45,674 nucleotides of DNA from Clostridia bacterium (lineage in GTDB: Bacteria > Bacillota > Clostridia > Oscillospirales > CAG-272), in NCBI GenBank assembly GCA_017463765.1, contig JAFTON010000113.1, positions 1 to 45,674 of the forward strand, read 5' to 3'. Positions 1 through 7,986 of the stretch are shown one piece after another. Made by a program: the position numbers and the translations under genes. Position 1 is the first letter of the stretch. Every line of letters starts with the position of its first letter. A model generated the notes under the pieces. It searched no databases. It saw nothing but the letters and a program-made list of their open reading frames with translations, and was not told the DNA's origin.

Positions 1-142
1 ACGCCTCACGCTCGCAAACGAAGATTTCTGCTCTAAATCAAGCAAGCCCCGAAAGGTGCTTCGCACTAAGAATTCAGCAGTTGATGTCTTTACTATCCTC
101 AAAGCCTTGATATTGCTGAATTCTTAATGACTCAGCCCCTTT
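1..142 (+). repeat. Right part of multi-hairpin repeat element (partial copy)
   Basis: These 142 bases align without gaps to 10540-10681 with two mismatches. They end in the same terminal sequence CAGCCCCTTT (133-142) and contain the same 13-bp inverted repeat, TAAGAATTCAGCA (67-79) with TGCTGAATTCTTA (114-126). The left part lies outside the window. The element sits at the 3' side of the minus-strand peptidase gene. Confidence 0.9.
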
Positions 143-223
143 TATATAGCGTCGTATGTAGATTTTATACCCTCTTATATATTAATACAGAAAAAGTGTA
201 TCACAGGCGTTTTGGGGTTTGTT

Positions 224-3100
224 TTATATTTTGATAATTCTTTTCGGCTTTTCGGGCAGGCTGTCCAGATGCTCCTGTCCACCCACTATAATAACAGTCT
301 CGTCAGAAAGCACCTCGTCGATAATATCGGCTACTGTGAGAAGGTCATCGGTTGTCATTTTCAGCATATCCGAGCGCACCTTTATTTCGTCATCAGCTCC
401 CCAGCCGTTAAGGTAATCTGCCGTAGCAATCGTGGTAGCCGTTCTGGGTGTGATAAGGGTATCATACTCGCCGATTGCACCGATAATAAACTTTGTAATA
501 TCCTCCTTTTCACTGACAAGCGAACGCAGATAAGCGCTGCTCTCTCTGTAGAAGCCGAGCGAACGCGCCGGAGAGGGATCACGGTAGGAATAGAAGGCGA
601 GGTCGCCATCCTTCTTTGGAATGAAGCCTGTGCCGTATGCGCCACTCTGCACCCTGACGGTGTTCCAGAGATATTCGTAGGAAAGTATGGAGCGCGCCAC
701 GCGAAGAAGTCCAAGATTTTCGCTGACTCTGTCGCTCTTACCACCGATAACAGCATAGGCAACCTTGGAGGGAAGTAGGAAGTATTCTGATTTCTCTGCG
801 CAGAGATCGGTGTTTTTTCTCACGGGCATTTCCTTGCCGATAGGGAATATCGAGATCAGCTTGTCAATAAAGCTGTCGCTTACCTCTCCGGCAACAGATA
901 TTGTAAGTCTGTTTCTGTCTATAAGCTTTGTGAGAAGCGATGCGACCTCTTCGGTAAGAGTCTCTATTTTTTCATCGTCATTGTGCATTTCCGAAATAAC
1001 ACGGTATGCCTCATAACCCGAAAGATATTCGGATATTGCTCCTGCCTCATTTCTGCTTGCCTGCGCGCGAGAAAGCGCAACCGACTCGCCCGACATTACC
1101 ATCATATCCTCCATCTGACTCTTGGCCTGCGCTACAATATTGCCAAGCTCGGTGGGGTTATCTATTTTTGACGTCAGGAGCAATTCGGAGACAAGGCGCA
1201 AAAGGTCATCCGTCTTTGATGCCAATGCCTTCGCACCGATCTTAAGGTAAGGAGTAGCAACGCCATCACGGGTTCCGACGGCAAAGGAGGCAAACAGGCT
1301 GCCGAGATTTGCCTTGATATCGTTCTGCAGAGAAAGGGCATCCTGTTTTTCGGTAGGGAAGTTCAGCAGTGCGCTTGACAGCATGGACAGCTTAATAAGC
1401 TCCTCGCCTGCAAGGTCGGAGGCGTCTAACAGCAAGGAGAGATAAACAATTCCGTTTGTCTTTACGGGACAACCGATAATTTTCACACCCTCACGCTCGC
1501 TAACGGTGGCAAAGGGTCTTTGGGATTTCTCGGGGATATCCGAGAGGCTAAGCTTGGGAAGAGACTCCAATACTTCTTCCTCAGGCTCTGCCTGCTGCCA
1601 TGAGCGAAGTGCAGCCTCTTCATCGCAAATCTGCTTAAGCTTCTCCTCGCTCATAGCTGCAAGTGCTGCTGCAAGACGGTCGGATTCCTCCTTCGCATTG
1701 CGCTCACTGAGAGTCTTATCGGGAAGCATAATCACCTTTGCGCTGTGCTTGCTGTCAAGTGTCATGCTCATAAGAGCTTTTTCAAAGTAATCGCTGTCGA
1801 TTTTATTCTTTACCGATTCAATAACCTCCTCGAGCAGCAGTGTGTTCTCGGGGGTGTCACAGTACATCCAGGCTCCGTACATCGTCATTGCGAAAACGAT
1901 ACCGGTTGGCAGTGTACCGTAATCTCTTTCTCTCATTTTGAATTCTATGCTGTTAAGGGTGGATATTATCTTGTTTTTTTCGATACCCTCGTTAACCGTC
2001 TGTACGATCACGCTTTTGATAAGCTCGTCGATCTCATCAAGCCTTTCTTCATCGGCATCACGAACCTCAATAACCAATGTGGTCTCTCTTGATTTTAACG
2101 AATACATCGCGGCATCCTTACACAGACCTCTGTCAAGAAGCGCTTTTTTCAGAGGCGAGGCATTTGATCCACAGAGAATGTCGGATAGCACCGAAGCGAC
2201 AAGATGCAATTCGCTGTCTGAATAGTCCGAGAATACGAAGCCGTAAAGCATTCTTGCCTTGCCGTGTTCATTTTCATTCTCCGAGATTTCGTAGCTTATC
2301 GTTACCGTGGGAGCTATTCTTTCCTCACTCTTACATGCAAGGCTGATAGTATCACGCTTTTCATATTTGTTTAGGTGAGCGTCGATAAGTGGCAGAATTT
2401 TGTCAAGATTAATCCTTCCGTCGAGCATAATCTTCGCACCCGATGGGTGATAATATTTTTCGTGTGCAGCCTTAAACTGCTCATAGGTAAGGTCGGGGAT
2501 TGCAGAAGGCTTTCCACCCGATTCGTGACAATATGGAGTTCCCGAGAACAGAATCGAGTTAAGCGTAGCTATACCAAGCTCGTCGGGAGAAGAATATGCG
2601 CCCTTCATTTCATTGAATACCACACCGTTGTAGCTTAACGCCTTTGCTTCGGTATCATATTCGTAATGCCAGCCCTCCTGTCTGAATATTGAAGGATTTT
2701 TAAGCATATTGGGAGACAGCACGGCATCCATATATACGTCTACAAGGTTGAGAAAATCCTTCTCGCATCTGGATGATACGGGATAGATCGTTCTGTCCTC
2801 GTATGTCATAGCGTTAAGGAAGGTGTTAAGCGAGCCCTTGAGCAGCTCGGCGAAGGGATCGTTGAGTGGGTATTTTTCCGACCCGCAAAGCACCGAGTGC
2901 TCTATGATATGGAATACACCCGTATCATCCTCGGGGGGGGTGGCAAAGCCGATGGCGAAGGTTTTATTCTCGTCGTCACGGTCGAGATAGATTACCCTCG
3001 CACCACTCTTCTTATGTGAAAATTCGTACAGCATAGCATCAATCTCGGGAAGCTCACGGCTTCTTATGAGAATAAAGCCATATTTTTCTATATCAGTCAT
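224..3100 (-). CDS. M16C-family zinc metallopeptidase (presequence protease/PreP-like)
   Basis: This 958-residue protein has the length and layout of the PreP/Cym1/falcilysin group: two peptidase-like halves joined by a helical hairpin. Family members degrade short unfolded peptides inside a closed chamber. The inverted zinc motif HIIEH is at residues 64-68 (ligands His64 and His68, base Glu67), and a third ligand is likely Glu164 in NEMKGAYS. The adjoining LNAMTYEDRTIYPVSS block is typical of the family. There is no signal peptide, so it is probably a cytosolic oligopeptidase. The gene is monocistronic, with a GAGG ribosome site ahead of ATG 3100 and its own promoter (3159-3187), which overlaps the promoter of the divergent oxidoreductase operon. 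I see no clear hairpin terminator between its stop and the repeat at 1-142. The family is confident; the physiological substrate is unknown. Confidence 0.92.
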   Translation of the reverse strand: MTDIEKYGFILIRSRELPEIDAMLYEFSHKKSGARVIYLDRDDENKTFAIGFATPPEDDTGVFHIIEHSVLCGSEKYPLNDPFAELLKGSLNTFLNAMTYEDRTIYPVSSRCEKDFLNLVDVYMDAVLSPNMLKNPSIFRQEGWHYEYDTEAKALSYNGVVFNEMKGAYSSPDELGIATLNSILFSGTPYCHESGGKPSAIPDLTYEQFKAAHEKYYHPSGAKIMLDGRINLDKILPLIDAHLNKYEKRDTISLACKSEERIAPTVTISYEISENENEHGKARMLYGFVFSDYSDSELHLVASVLSDILCGSNASPLKKALLDRGLCKDAAMYSLKSRETTLVIEVRDADEERLDEIDELIKSVIVQTVNEGIEKNKIISTLNSIEFKMRERDYGTLPTGIVFAMTMYGAWMYCDTPENTLLLEEVIESVKNKIDSDYFEKALMSMTLDSKHSAKVIMLPDKTLSERNAKEESDRLAAALAAMSEEKLKQICDEEAALRSWQQAEPEEEVLESLPKLSLSDIPEKSQRPFATVSEREGVKIIGCPVKTNGIVYLSLLLDASDLAGEELIKLSMLSSALLNFPTEKQDALSLQNDIKANLGSLFASFAVGTRDGVATPYLKIGAKALASKTDDLLRLVSELLLTSKIDNPTELGNIVAQAKSQMEDMMVMSGESVALSRAQASRNEAGAISEYLSGYEAYRVISEMHNDDEKIETLTEEVASLLTKLIDRNRLTISVAGEVSDSFIDKLISIFPIGKEMPVRKNTDLCAEKSEYFLLPSKVAYAVIGGKSDRVSENLGLLRVARSILSYEYLWNTVRVQSGAYGTGFIPKKDGDLAFYSYRDPSPARSLGFYRESSAYLRSLVSEKEDITKFIIGAIGEYDTLITPRTATTIATADYLNGWGADDEIKVRSDMLKMTTDDLLTVADIIDEVLSDETVIIVGGQEHLDSLPEKPKRIIKI

Positions 3101-3131
3101 TTTTTTATCCTCGTTTCTTTTTATTCTATGG

Positions 3132-3160
3132 TTGACAGAAAAGTTTTTTTATACTATAAT
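3132..3160 (+). promoter_or_regulatory. Consensus sigma-A promoter of the oxidoreductase triad
   Basis: TTGACA (3132-3137), a 17-base spacer and TATAAT (3155-3160) match the consensus exactly. Transcription would start near 3167, about 50 bases before ATG 3216. The -10 box shares bases 3159-3160 with the opposing -10 box of the peptidase gene. Confidence 0.85.
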
Positions 3161-3187
3161 TATAGCTGTAATTAATTAATAAGTCAA
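3159..3187 (-). promoter_or_regulatory. Sigma-A promoter of the M16C peptidase gene, head-on with 3132-3160
   Basis: Read on the minus strand: TTGACT (3187-3182), a 17-base spacer and TATAAT (3164-3159). Start is expected near 3152, about 50 bases from ATG 3100. Each promoter's initial transcribed region covers the -35 box of the other, so both cannot be occupied at once. Confidence 0.78.
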
Positions 3188-3215
3188 GTAAATAGGCTAA
3201 AACGGAGAATTTGTT

Positions 3216-4640
3216 ATGTTTGATTTTGCAGTAATAGGCGCAGGCGTGGTCGGAGGTATGGTGGCAAGAGAGCTTACCAGATACACCGACAGTGTTTGTA
3301 TTCTCGAGAAGGGAAGCGACGTTGCCCTGGGCGCCACACGCGCAAACAGCGCTATAGTTCATGCAGGCTTTGATGCAGCCGTTGGCAGTCTTAAGGCAAG
3401 GCTCAACGTGCTGGGATCAAAAATGATGGCAGAGGTATGTGCTGATCTCGGAGTAAAATATAAAAACAACGGCTCGCTTGTCGTTGGCTTTAACGATGAT
3501 GACGAGCAGACTCTTAAGGAGCTTTGCGAGAGGGGAAAAATCAACGGTGTCGACGGTGTCAGCGTTATCTGCCGTGACGAAATACTCTCGATTGAGCCAA
3601 ATATCGGTGATAAGGTTACGGTAGCCCTTTATGCGCCTACCGGTGCAATCGTTTGCCCGTATGAGCTTTGTATGGCTGCAGTAGGAAATGCTATGGATAA
3701 CGGCGCAATTCTCAGAACCAAGTTTGAAGTAAAGTCGATCGAAAAAATTTCAGAGGGATACAAGCTTTCCTCCGATACAGACTCGGTTGAGGCAAGATAC
3801 GTAATCAACTGTGCCGGTGTGTACTCCGATGAGGTGGCAAAAATGATCGGAGACGACAGCTTTACCGTTCGTCCTCGAAGAGGCGAATATATGCTTCTCG
3901 ACCGTGAGGTCGGAGATCATATCAGCCATACGGTATTCCGTTGCCCCTCAAAGATGGGCAAGGGTGTTCTTGTTTCCCCCACTGTTGACGGTAATCTTCT
4001 CGTCGGCCCTACTGCCGAGGATATAGACGATAAGGAAAATACTGCTACCACTGCAGAAGGTCTTGCGAAGGTTCGTGCTCTTGCAGCAGAGCAGGTTGCG
4101 AGAATTGATTTCAGCAAGGTTATCACCTCGTTTACAGGACTTCGCGCATCGGGAAGCACTGGCGACTTTATAATCGGAATGCCGACAGACCGTTTTGTTA
4201 ACGTGGCAGCTATCGAAAGTCCCGGACTTTCTTCTGCACCTGCCATTGCAGAATATGTTGTTTCGCTTCTTCGTGAAAATGGATACGAGGCAAGCCCAAG
4301 ATCAGATTTTAATGGCACAAGAAGGCCTATGCATTTCTTCTCCGATCTTTCCATAGAGGAAAAGAACGAGCTCATTAAGGTGCGTCCCGAATACGCTCAC
4401 GTTATTTGTCGTTGCGAGACGATTACCGAGGGAGAGATACTTGATGCCATTCGTACCAATCCCCGTCCTACAGACGTAGACGGAGTGAAGCGCAGAACCA
4501 GGGCGTCTATGGGTAGATGTCAGGGAGGCTTCTGCACACCTTATATAATTGATCTGCTCGCTCGGGAGATGGGCGTTGATTATACTGCCGTTACAAAGTT
4601 CGGTGGCAAGTCGTATATCAACTTTGGTAAGACCAAATAA
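3216..4640 (+). CDS. FAD-dependent oxidoreductase with C-terminal BFD-type [2Fe-2S] domain (GlpA-like)
   Basis: This 474-residue flavoprotein has a DAO-type N-terminal FAD fold, GAGVVG at residues 8-13, followed by the substrate half. A BFD-like [2Fe-2S] domain with Cys398, Cys400, Cys435 and Cys440 (CRC and CQGGFC) ends the protein. This is the layout of the catalytic subunit of anaerobic glycerol-3-phosphate dehydrogenase and its clostridial relatives. It is the first gene of a three-gene unit with a pyridine-nucleotide oxidoreductase and a DUF1667 protein, a recurrent trio in Clostridia that probably forms one complex. GGAGA (3204-3208) precedes ATG 3216 by 7 bases. No glycerol kinase or facilitator is nearby, so glycerol-3-phosphate as substrate is inferred from family only. 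Confidence 0.85.
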   Translation: MFDFAVIGAGVVGGMVARELTRYTDSVCILEKGSDVALGATRANSAIVHAGFDAAVGSLKARLNVLGSKMMAEVCADLGVKYKNNGSLVVGFNDDDEQTLKELCERGKINGVDGVSVICRDEILSIEPNIGDKVTVALYAPTGAIVCPYELCMAAVGNAMDNGAILRTKFEVKSIEKISEGYKLSSDTDSVEARYVINCAGVYSDEVAKMIGDDSFTVRPRRGEYMLLDREVGDHISHTVFRCPSKMGKGVLVSPTVDGNLLVGPTAEDIDDKENTATTAEGLAKVRALAAEQVARIDFSKVITSFTGLRASGSTGDFIIGMPTDRFVNVAAIESPGLSSAPAIAEYVVSLLRENGYEASPRSDFNGTRRPMHFFSDLSIEEKNELIKVRPEYAHVICRCETITEGEILDAIRTNPRPTDVDGVKRRTRASMGRCQGGFCTPYIIDLLAREMGVDYTAVTKFGGKSYINFGKTK

Positions 4641-4664
4641 TTGCCTGAAAGGAATCGTCATAAA

Positions 4665-5906
4665 ATGAAAAAGGATTTAGTAATAATCGGTGGCGGCCCT
4701 GCAGGTATGGCTGCTGCTGTTGCTGCGTATGAAGCAGGTGTAAGAGATATTCTTATACTTGAGAGAGATAATGCTCTCGGTGGTATTCTGAGACAGTGTA
4801 TTCATAACGGCTTTGGTCTGCATCGCTTCGGTGAGGAGCTTACCGGCCCGGAATATGCATACAGATATGAAAAAATGGTTCATGAGCTTGGTATTCCTTA
4901 TATGCTCGACACCATGGTAATCGAGGTTTCACCCGATAAGGTTGTTACTGCAATGAACCGTGAAAACGGTATATTCACTATTCAGGCAGGCGCAGTGATT
5001 CTTGCTATGGGCTGCCGTGAAAGACCTAAGGGGGCACTGAATATTGCAGGTACCCGTCCTGCCGGAATTTTTACAGCCGGAACTGCGCAGAAGTTTGTTA
5101 ATATGAAGGGCTATATGCCCGGTCGTGAGGTTGTAATACTCGGCTCGGGTGATATCGGTCTGATTATGGCGCGGCGTATGACTCTTGAGGGCGCGAAGGT
5201 AAAGGCTGTTTGCGAGCTGATGCCCTATTCGGGTGGTCTTGCAAGAAATATCGAGCAGTGTCTTAACGATTTCAATATTCCCTTAAGGCTCAGTCATACC
5301 GTGGTCAATATACACGGCAAGGATAGGCTTGAAGGTGTTACTATTGCGAGGGTTGATGAAAATCGCCGTCCCATCAAGGAAAGCGAGGAGTATATTCCCT
5401 GTGACACGCTTCTTTTATCCTGTGGACTTATTCCCGAGAACGAGCTTACGAAGGGTGCCGGAATAAAGCTTGACAGAGTAACCGGTGGTGCGTCTGTTAA
5501 CGGTGAGAGGGAGACCGATATCGAGGGTATTTTTGCCTGTGGCAACGTCCTCCACGTTCACGATTTGGTTGACTACGTTTCGGAGGAATCTGCCATTGCC
5601 GGAAGAGCTGCAGCAAAATATATCTTTGGCGACAGTAAAAAAGAAATATCCATTGCTCTTAAGACCGATGGCAAGGTCAGATATACCGTTCCTCAGAGAC
5701 TTACTGAGGCTTGCGACACTTCGGTTTATTTCAGAGTTGCTGACGTTTACCGTGATGCAAAAATTGTTGTAAGAGACGGTGACAGAGTGATTATTTCCAA
5801 GAAAAAGCAGAGGCTTGCTCCTGCCGAGATGGAAAAGGTGGAGCTTGCGAAGGATGTTATTGAGTCGCTTTCGGGTGGCGAATTAACCTTCAGTATAGAA
5901 ATGTAA
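4665..5906 (+). CDS. NAD(P)/FAD-dependent oxidoreductase, partner of the GlpA-like protein
   Basis: This 413-residue two-dinucleotide-fold flavoprotein has GGGPAG near residues 9-14 for FAD. A second Rossmann motif, GSGDIG, lies mid-protein for NAD(P)H, and a late FAD motif reads GIFACGNVLHVHDLVDYVSE. A conserved LRQCIHNGFG segment near residue 45 contains a cysteine. The start is placed at ATG 4665, with GAAAGGA (4646-4652) upstream, not at the in-frame TTG at 4641. It lies 24 bases after the GlpA-like gene and 12 before the DUF1667 gene. It probably links the flavin dehydrogenase to pyridine nucleotides. The family is clear; the electron partner is not. Confidence 0.85.
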   Translation: MKKDLVIIGGGPAGMAAAVAAYEAGVRDILILERDNALGGILRQCIHNGFGLHRFGEELTGPEYAYRYEKMVHELGIPYMLDTMVIEVSPDKVVTAMNRENGIFTIQAGAVILAMGCRERPKGALNIAGTRPAGIFTAGTAQKFVNMKGYMPGREVVILGSGDIGLIMARRMTLEGAKVKAVCELMPYSGGLARNIEQCLNDFNIPLRLSHTVVNIHGKDRLEGVTIARVDENRRPIKESEEYIPCDTLLLSCGLIPENELTKGAGIKLDRVTGGASVNGERETDIEGIFACGNVLHVHDLVDYVSEESAIAGRAAAKYIFGDSKKEISIALKTDGKVRYTVPQRLTEACDTSVYFRVADVYRDAKIVVRDGDRVIISKKKQRLAPAEMEKVELAKDVIESLSGGELTFSIEM

Positions 5907-5918
5907 GGAGGGCGTTTT

Positions 5919-6278
5919 ATGTCAAAGGAAAGACTTTTAACCTGTATAGTATGCCCTCGAGGCTGTCAGATGCGTGTGCTTTTGTCGGATGAAGGCAAGG
6001 TCGAGAGCGTAGAGGGGAACTTCTGCAAGAGAGGCGTTACCTATGCCAATGATGAATGTACAAACCCCAAGAGAACCGTAACATCTACCGTCAGATGCAA
6101 ATCAGGCGAGGTCGTTTCGGTAAAGACCGACAGAACCGTTCCTAAGGGAATGATGTTTGAGGTTATGGCAGAGATCAACGGTACGGTTGCAGAGGATAAC
6201 CTGAAGATTGGTGACGTTATTATTGAGAACGTATGCAATACAGGGGCAAACGTGGTTGCCACAAGCAACACAAAATAG
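5919..6278 (+). CDS. DUF1667 cysteine-rich protein of the oxidoreductase triad
   Basis: This small 119-residue protein begins with CIVCPRGC (Cys9, Cys12, Cys16), and has further cysteines in GNFCKRG, NDECTNP and ENVCNTG. The pattern suggests an iron-sulfur or zinc site. DUF1667 proteins are regularly encoded after the two FAD oxidoreductases found here and are thought to be a third subunit, in place of GlpC. AAGGAGGG ends about 7 bases before ATG 5919, giving a strong ribosome site. It is the last gene of the operon; the hairpin at 6319-6359 terminates it. Its role is inferred from context. Confidence 0.8.
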   Translation: MSKERLLTCIVCPRGCQMRVLLSDEGKVESVEGNFCKRGVTYANDECTNPKRTVTSTVRCKSGEVVSVKTDRTVPKGMMFEVMAEINGTVAEDNLKIGDVIIENVCNTGANVVATSNTK

Positions 6279-6284
6279 TATTAA

Positions 6285-6359
6285 ATGGCTGAGCTTTTCA
6301 GCATAACCGAATAAAACCACCGAGGTGTTGTTCAAGCAATGCCTCGGTTATATTTTTTC
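6285..6359 (+). terminator. Intrinsic terminator with GCATAACCGAA leader
   Basis: ACCGAGG (6319-6325) pairs with CCTCGGT (6342-6348) and is followed by TATTTTTTC. The leader GGCTG...CAGCATAACCGAATAAAA (6285-6316) resembles the left arm of the repeats at 10365 and 45502. The stem sequence differs from those copies but base pairing is kept. It ends the oxidoreductase operon. Confidence 0.85.
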
Positions 6360-6419
6360 TTGTTATTTCTTTTTTGATTAATTTCTTAAGGATTTGGTCG
6401 CTTTTTTAAAATAAAACAC

Positions 6420-6448
6420 TTGTACCAAACGGATTTTAGTGTTATAAT
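6420..6448 (+). promoter_or_regulatory. Promoter of the metF operon
   Basis: TTGTAC (6420-6425), a 17-base spacer and TATAAT (6443-6448). The leader to ATG 6476 is only about 20 bases, too short for an S-box or T-box, so no riboswitch control is visible. Confidence 0.75.
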
Positions 6449-6475
6449 TAGTTATCAAGTTTTTTGGGTGAGATT

Positions 6476-7354
6476 ATGAAAATATCGGATATTTTAGTAA
6501 ATGATAAGCTAACGCTTTCCTTCGAGGTGTTCCCTCCTAAAAGCGAGTCGGTTTTTGATAGCATAAGGATAGCTACAGAGGAGATCGCATCGCTTTCCCC
6601 TGCGTTTATGAGCGTAACGTACGGCGCCGGTGGTGGAACAAGCAGATATACTATTGAGATCGCTGAAAATATAGAGAAAAAGTACGGTGTACCAACCCTT
6701 GCGCATCTTACCTGTGTTTCATCAACAAAGGATACGGTAAGAGACAGAATTGAGGATATGAAGTCTGCAGGTATAAAGAACGTTATGGCTCTCAGGGGAG
6801 ATATTCCTACTGATATGTTGGATGCCGACCGATCGGGTTGGGCTTACCGACACGCAGTGGAGCTTGTTCGTGATCTTCGCGAGTCGGGAGGCGATTTCTG
6901 CATTGGTGGAGCCTGCTATCCCGAGGTGCATCCCGAAAGCTCAAGTGCCGAGGAGGATATTAAATATCTTAAGGAAAAGGCAGATGCAGGCTGCGATTTT
7001 CTCACTACCCAGATGTTTTTTGAGAACGAGCTTTTCTACCGTTTTCTCGACAGGGCAAGAGGAGCAGGCATTGATCTGCCTATAATTCCCGGTGTAATGC
7101 CGATCACCGGGGCAAATCAGGTGGAGAGGGCGATCACACTCTCGCGCTCGTATATGCCACGCCGTTTTATCTCGCTTGTAGATAGGTTTGGAAGAAATCC
7201 TCAGGCAATGATGCAGGCAGGTATTGCATATGCAACCGATCAGATAATAGATCTTTTTGCAAACGGAGTTACAAACGTCCACGTCTATTCGATGAACAAT
7301 CCACGGGTGGCAAGGGCGATTTTAAATAATCTTTCGGAAATTATAGGAAAATGA
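6476..7354 (+). CDS. metF: 5,10-methylenetetrahydrofolate reductase
   Basis: This 292-residue TIM-barrel flavoprotein reduces methylene-THF to methyl-THF, the methyl donor for methionine synthase. Recognisable segments are SFEVFPPK at the N-terminus (catalytic Glu region), SVTYGAGG, LTCVSSTKD, MALRGD, GGACYPEVHPE and TTQMFFEN, all standard for MetF. The length matches the usual 280-300. ATG 6476, with GGGTGAG (6466-6472) ahead, is preferred over the in-frame TTG at 6464. The stop overlaps the next start as ATGA, and the operon continues with the methionine synthase genes. Confidence 0.95.
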   Translation: MKISDILVNDKLTLSFEVFPPKSESVFDSIRIATEEIASLSPAFMSVTYGAGGGTSRYTIEIAENIEKKYGVPTLAHLTCVSSTKDTVRDRIEDMKSAGIKNVMALRGDIPTDMLDADRSGWAYRHAVELVRDLRESGGDFCIGGACYPEVHPESSSAEEDIKYLKEKADAGCDFLTTQMFFENELFYRFLDRARGAGIDLPIIPGVMPITGANQVERAITLSRSYMPRRFISLVDRFGRNPQAMMQAGIAYATDQIIDLFANGVTNVHVYSMNNPRVARAILNNLSEIIGK

Positions 7355-7956
7355 ATGATAATTTAGTTTATATAAAAAGCTTTGCATCTCCCGATGTTGA
7401 CAGACGTGAGGTGCTTCGCTACGCAGGGGTAAGGGAATCCACAGAGGAAGTGGACCTTATGCTGGACGAGTGCATAAAAGAGGCTGAAAAAGTATTAAGC
7501 TATAAGGCATGCTATCGGATTTATGATATTGGCGTATATGATGGCGAGCTGGATCTTGGATTTGCAAGGGTGGTTTCACGTTCTCTTTTAAAATCGCTTG
7601 ACGGCTGTAAACGAATAATTGTCTTTTGTGCAACGGTTGGCGTGGGTATAGACAGACTTATAGCAAAATACACTGCTCTCTCGCCTGCTAAAGCTGTAAT
7701 GCTGCAGGCGCTTGGCAGCGAAAGAGTAGAGGCTCTTTGTGACAGCTTCTGTACCGAAATAGCTTCGGAGCTGGAGGAGAACGGTGGCACATGCACAAGA
7801 AGATTCAGTCCCGGATACGGTGATCTGCCACTTGATATACAGAGAGAGGTTTTCTCCTCCTTAGAGTGCACAAAGAGAATTGGTGTCAGCTTGGGTGACA
7901 ACCTATTTATGACCCCTACGAAGTCGGTTACGGCTATTATTGGGATTAAAATGTAA
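7351..7956 (+). CDS. Free-standing methionine synthase activation-domain protein
   Basis: This 201-residue protein is homologous to the C-terminal reactivation domain of MetH, which binds S-adenosylmethionine and helps remethylate oxidised cob(II)alamin. It shows RRFSPGYGDLPL and the terminal LFMTPTKSVTAIIG segment characteristic of the SAM-binding cleft. It overlaps metF by four bases and lies 30 bases before a metH that lacks this domain, so the enzyme is split over two genes. Many Clostridia and Thermotogae have such split MetH systems. The electron donor is not encoded here. Confidence 0.88.
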   Translation: MNDNLVYIKSFASPDVDRREVLRYAGVRESTEEVDLMLDECIKEAEKVLSYKACYRIYDIGVYDGELDLGFARVVSRSLLKSLDGCKRIIVFCATVGVGIDRLIAKYTALSPAKAVMLQALGSERVEALCDSFCTEIASELEENGGTCTRRFSPGYGDLPLDIQREVFSSLECTKRIGVSLGDNLFMTPTKSVTAIIGIKM

Positions 7957-7986
7957 AGCAATGATTACAATCTGAGGTATTTTGTA

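Noticed and set aside
3216..6278. Calling the three genes glpA, glpB and glpC outright
   Set aside because: The second protein is a two-fold NAD(P)/FAD oxidoreductase and the third is DUF1667, not the Fe-S GlpC; no glpK or glpF is adjacent, so the substrate is not fixed.
6360..6475. Possible SAM (S-box) or B12 riboswitch before metF
   Set aside because: The promoter at 6420-6448 leaves a leader of only about 20 bases before the start codon, too short for any known aptamer.
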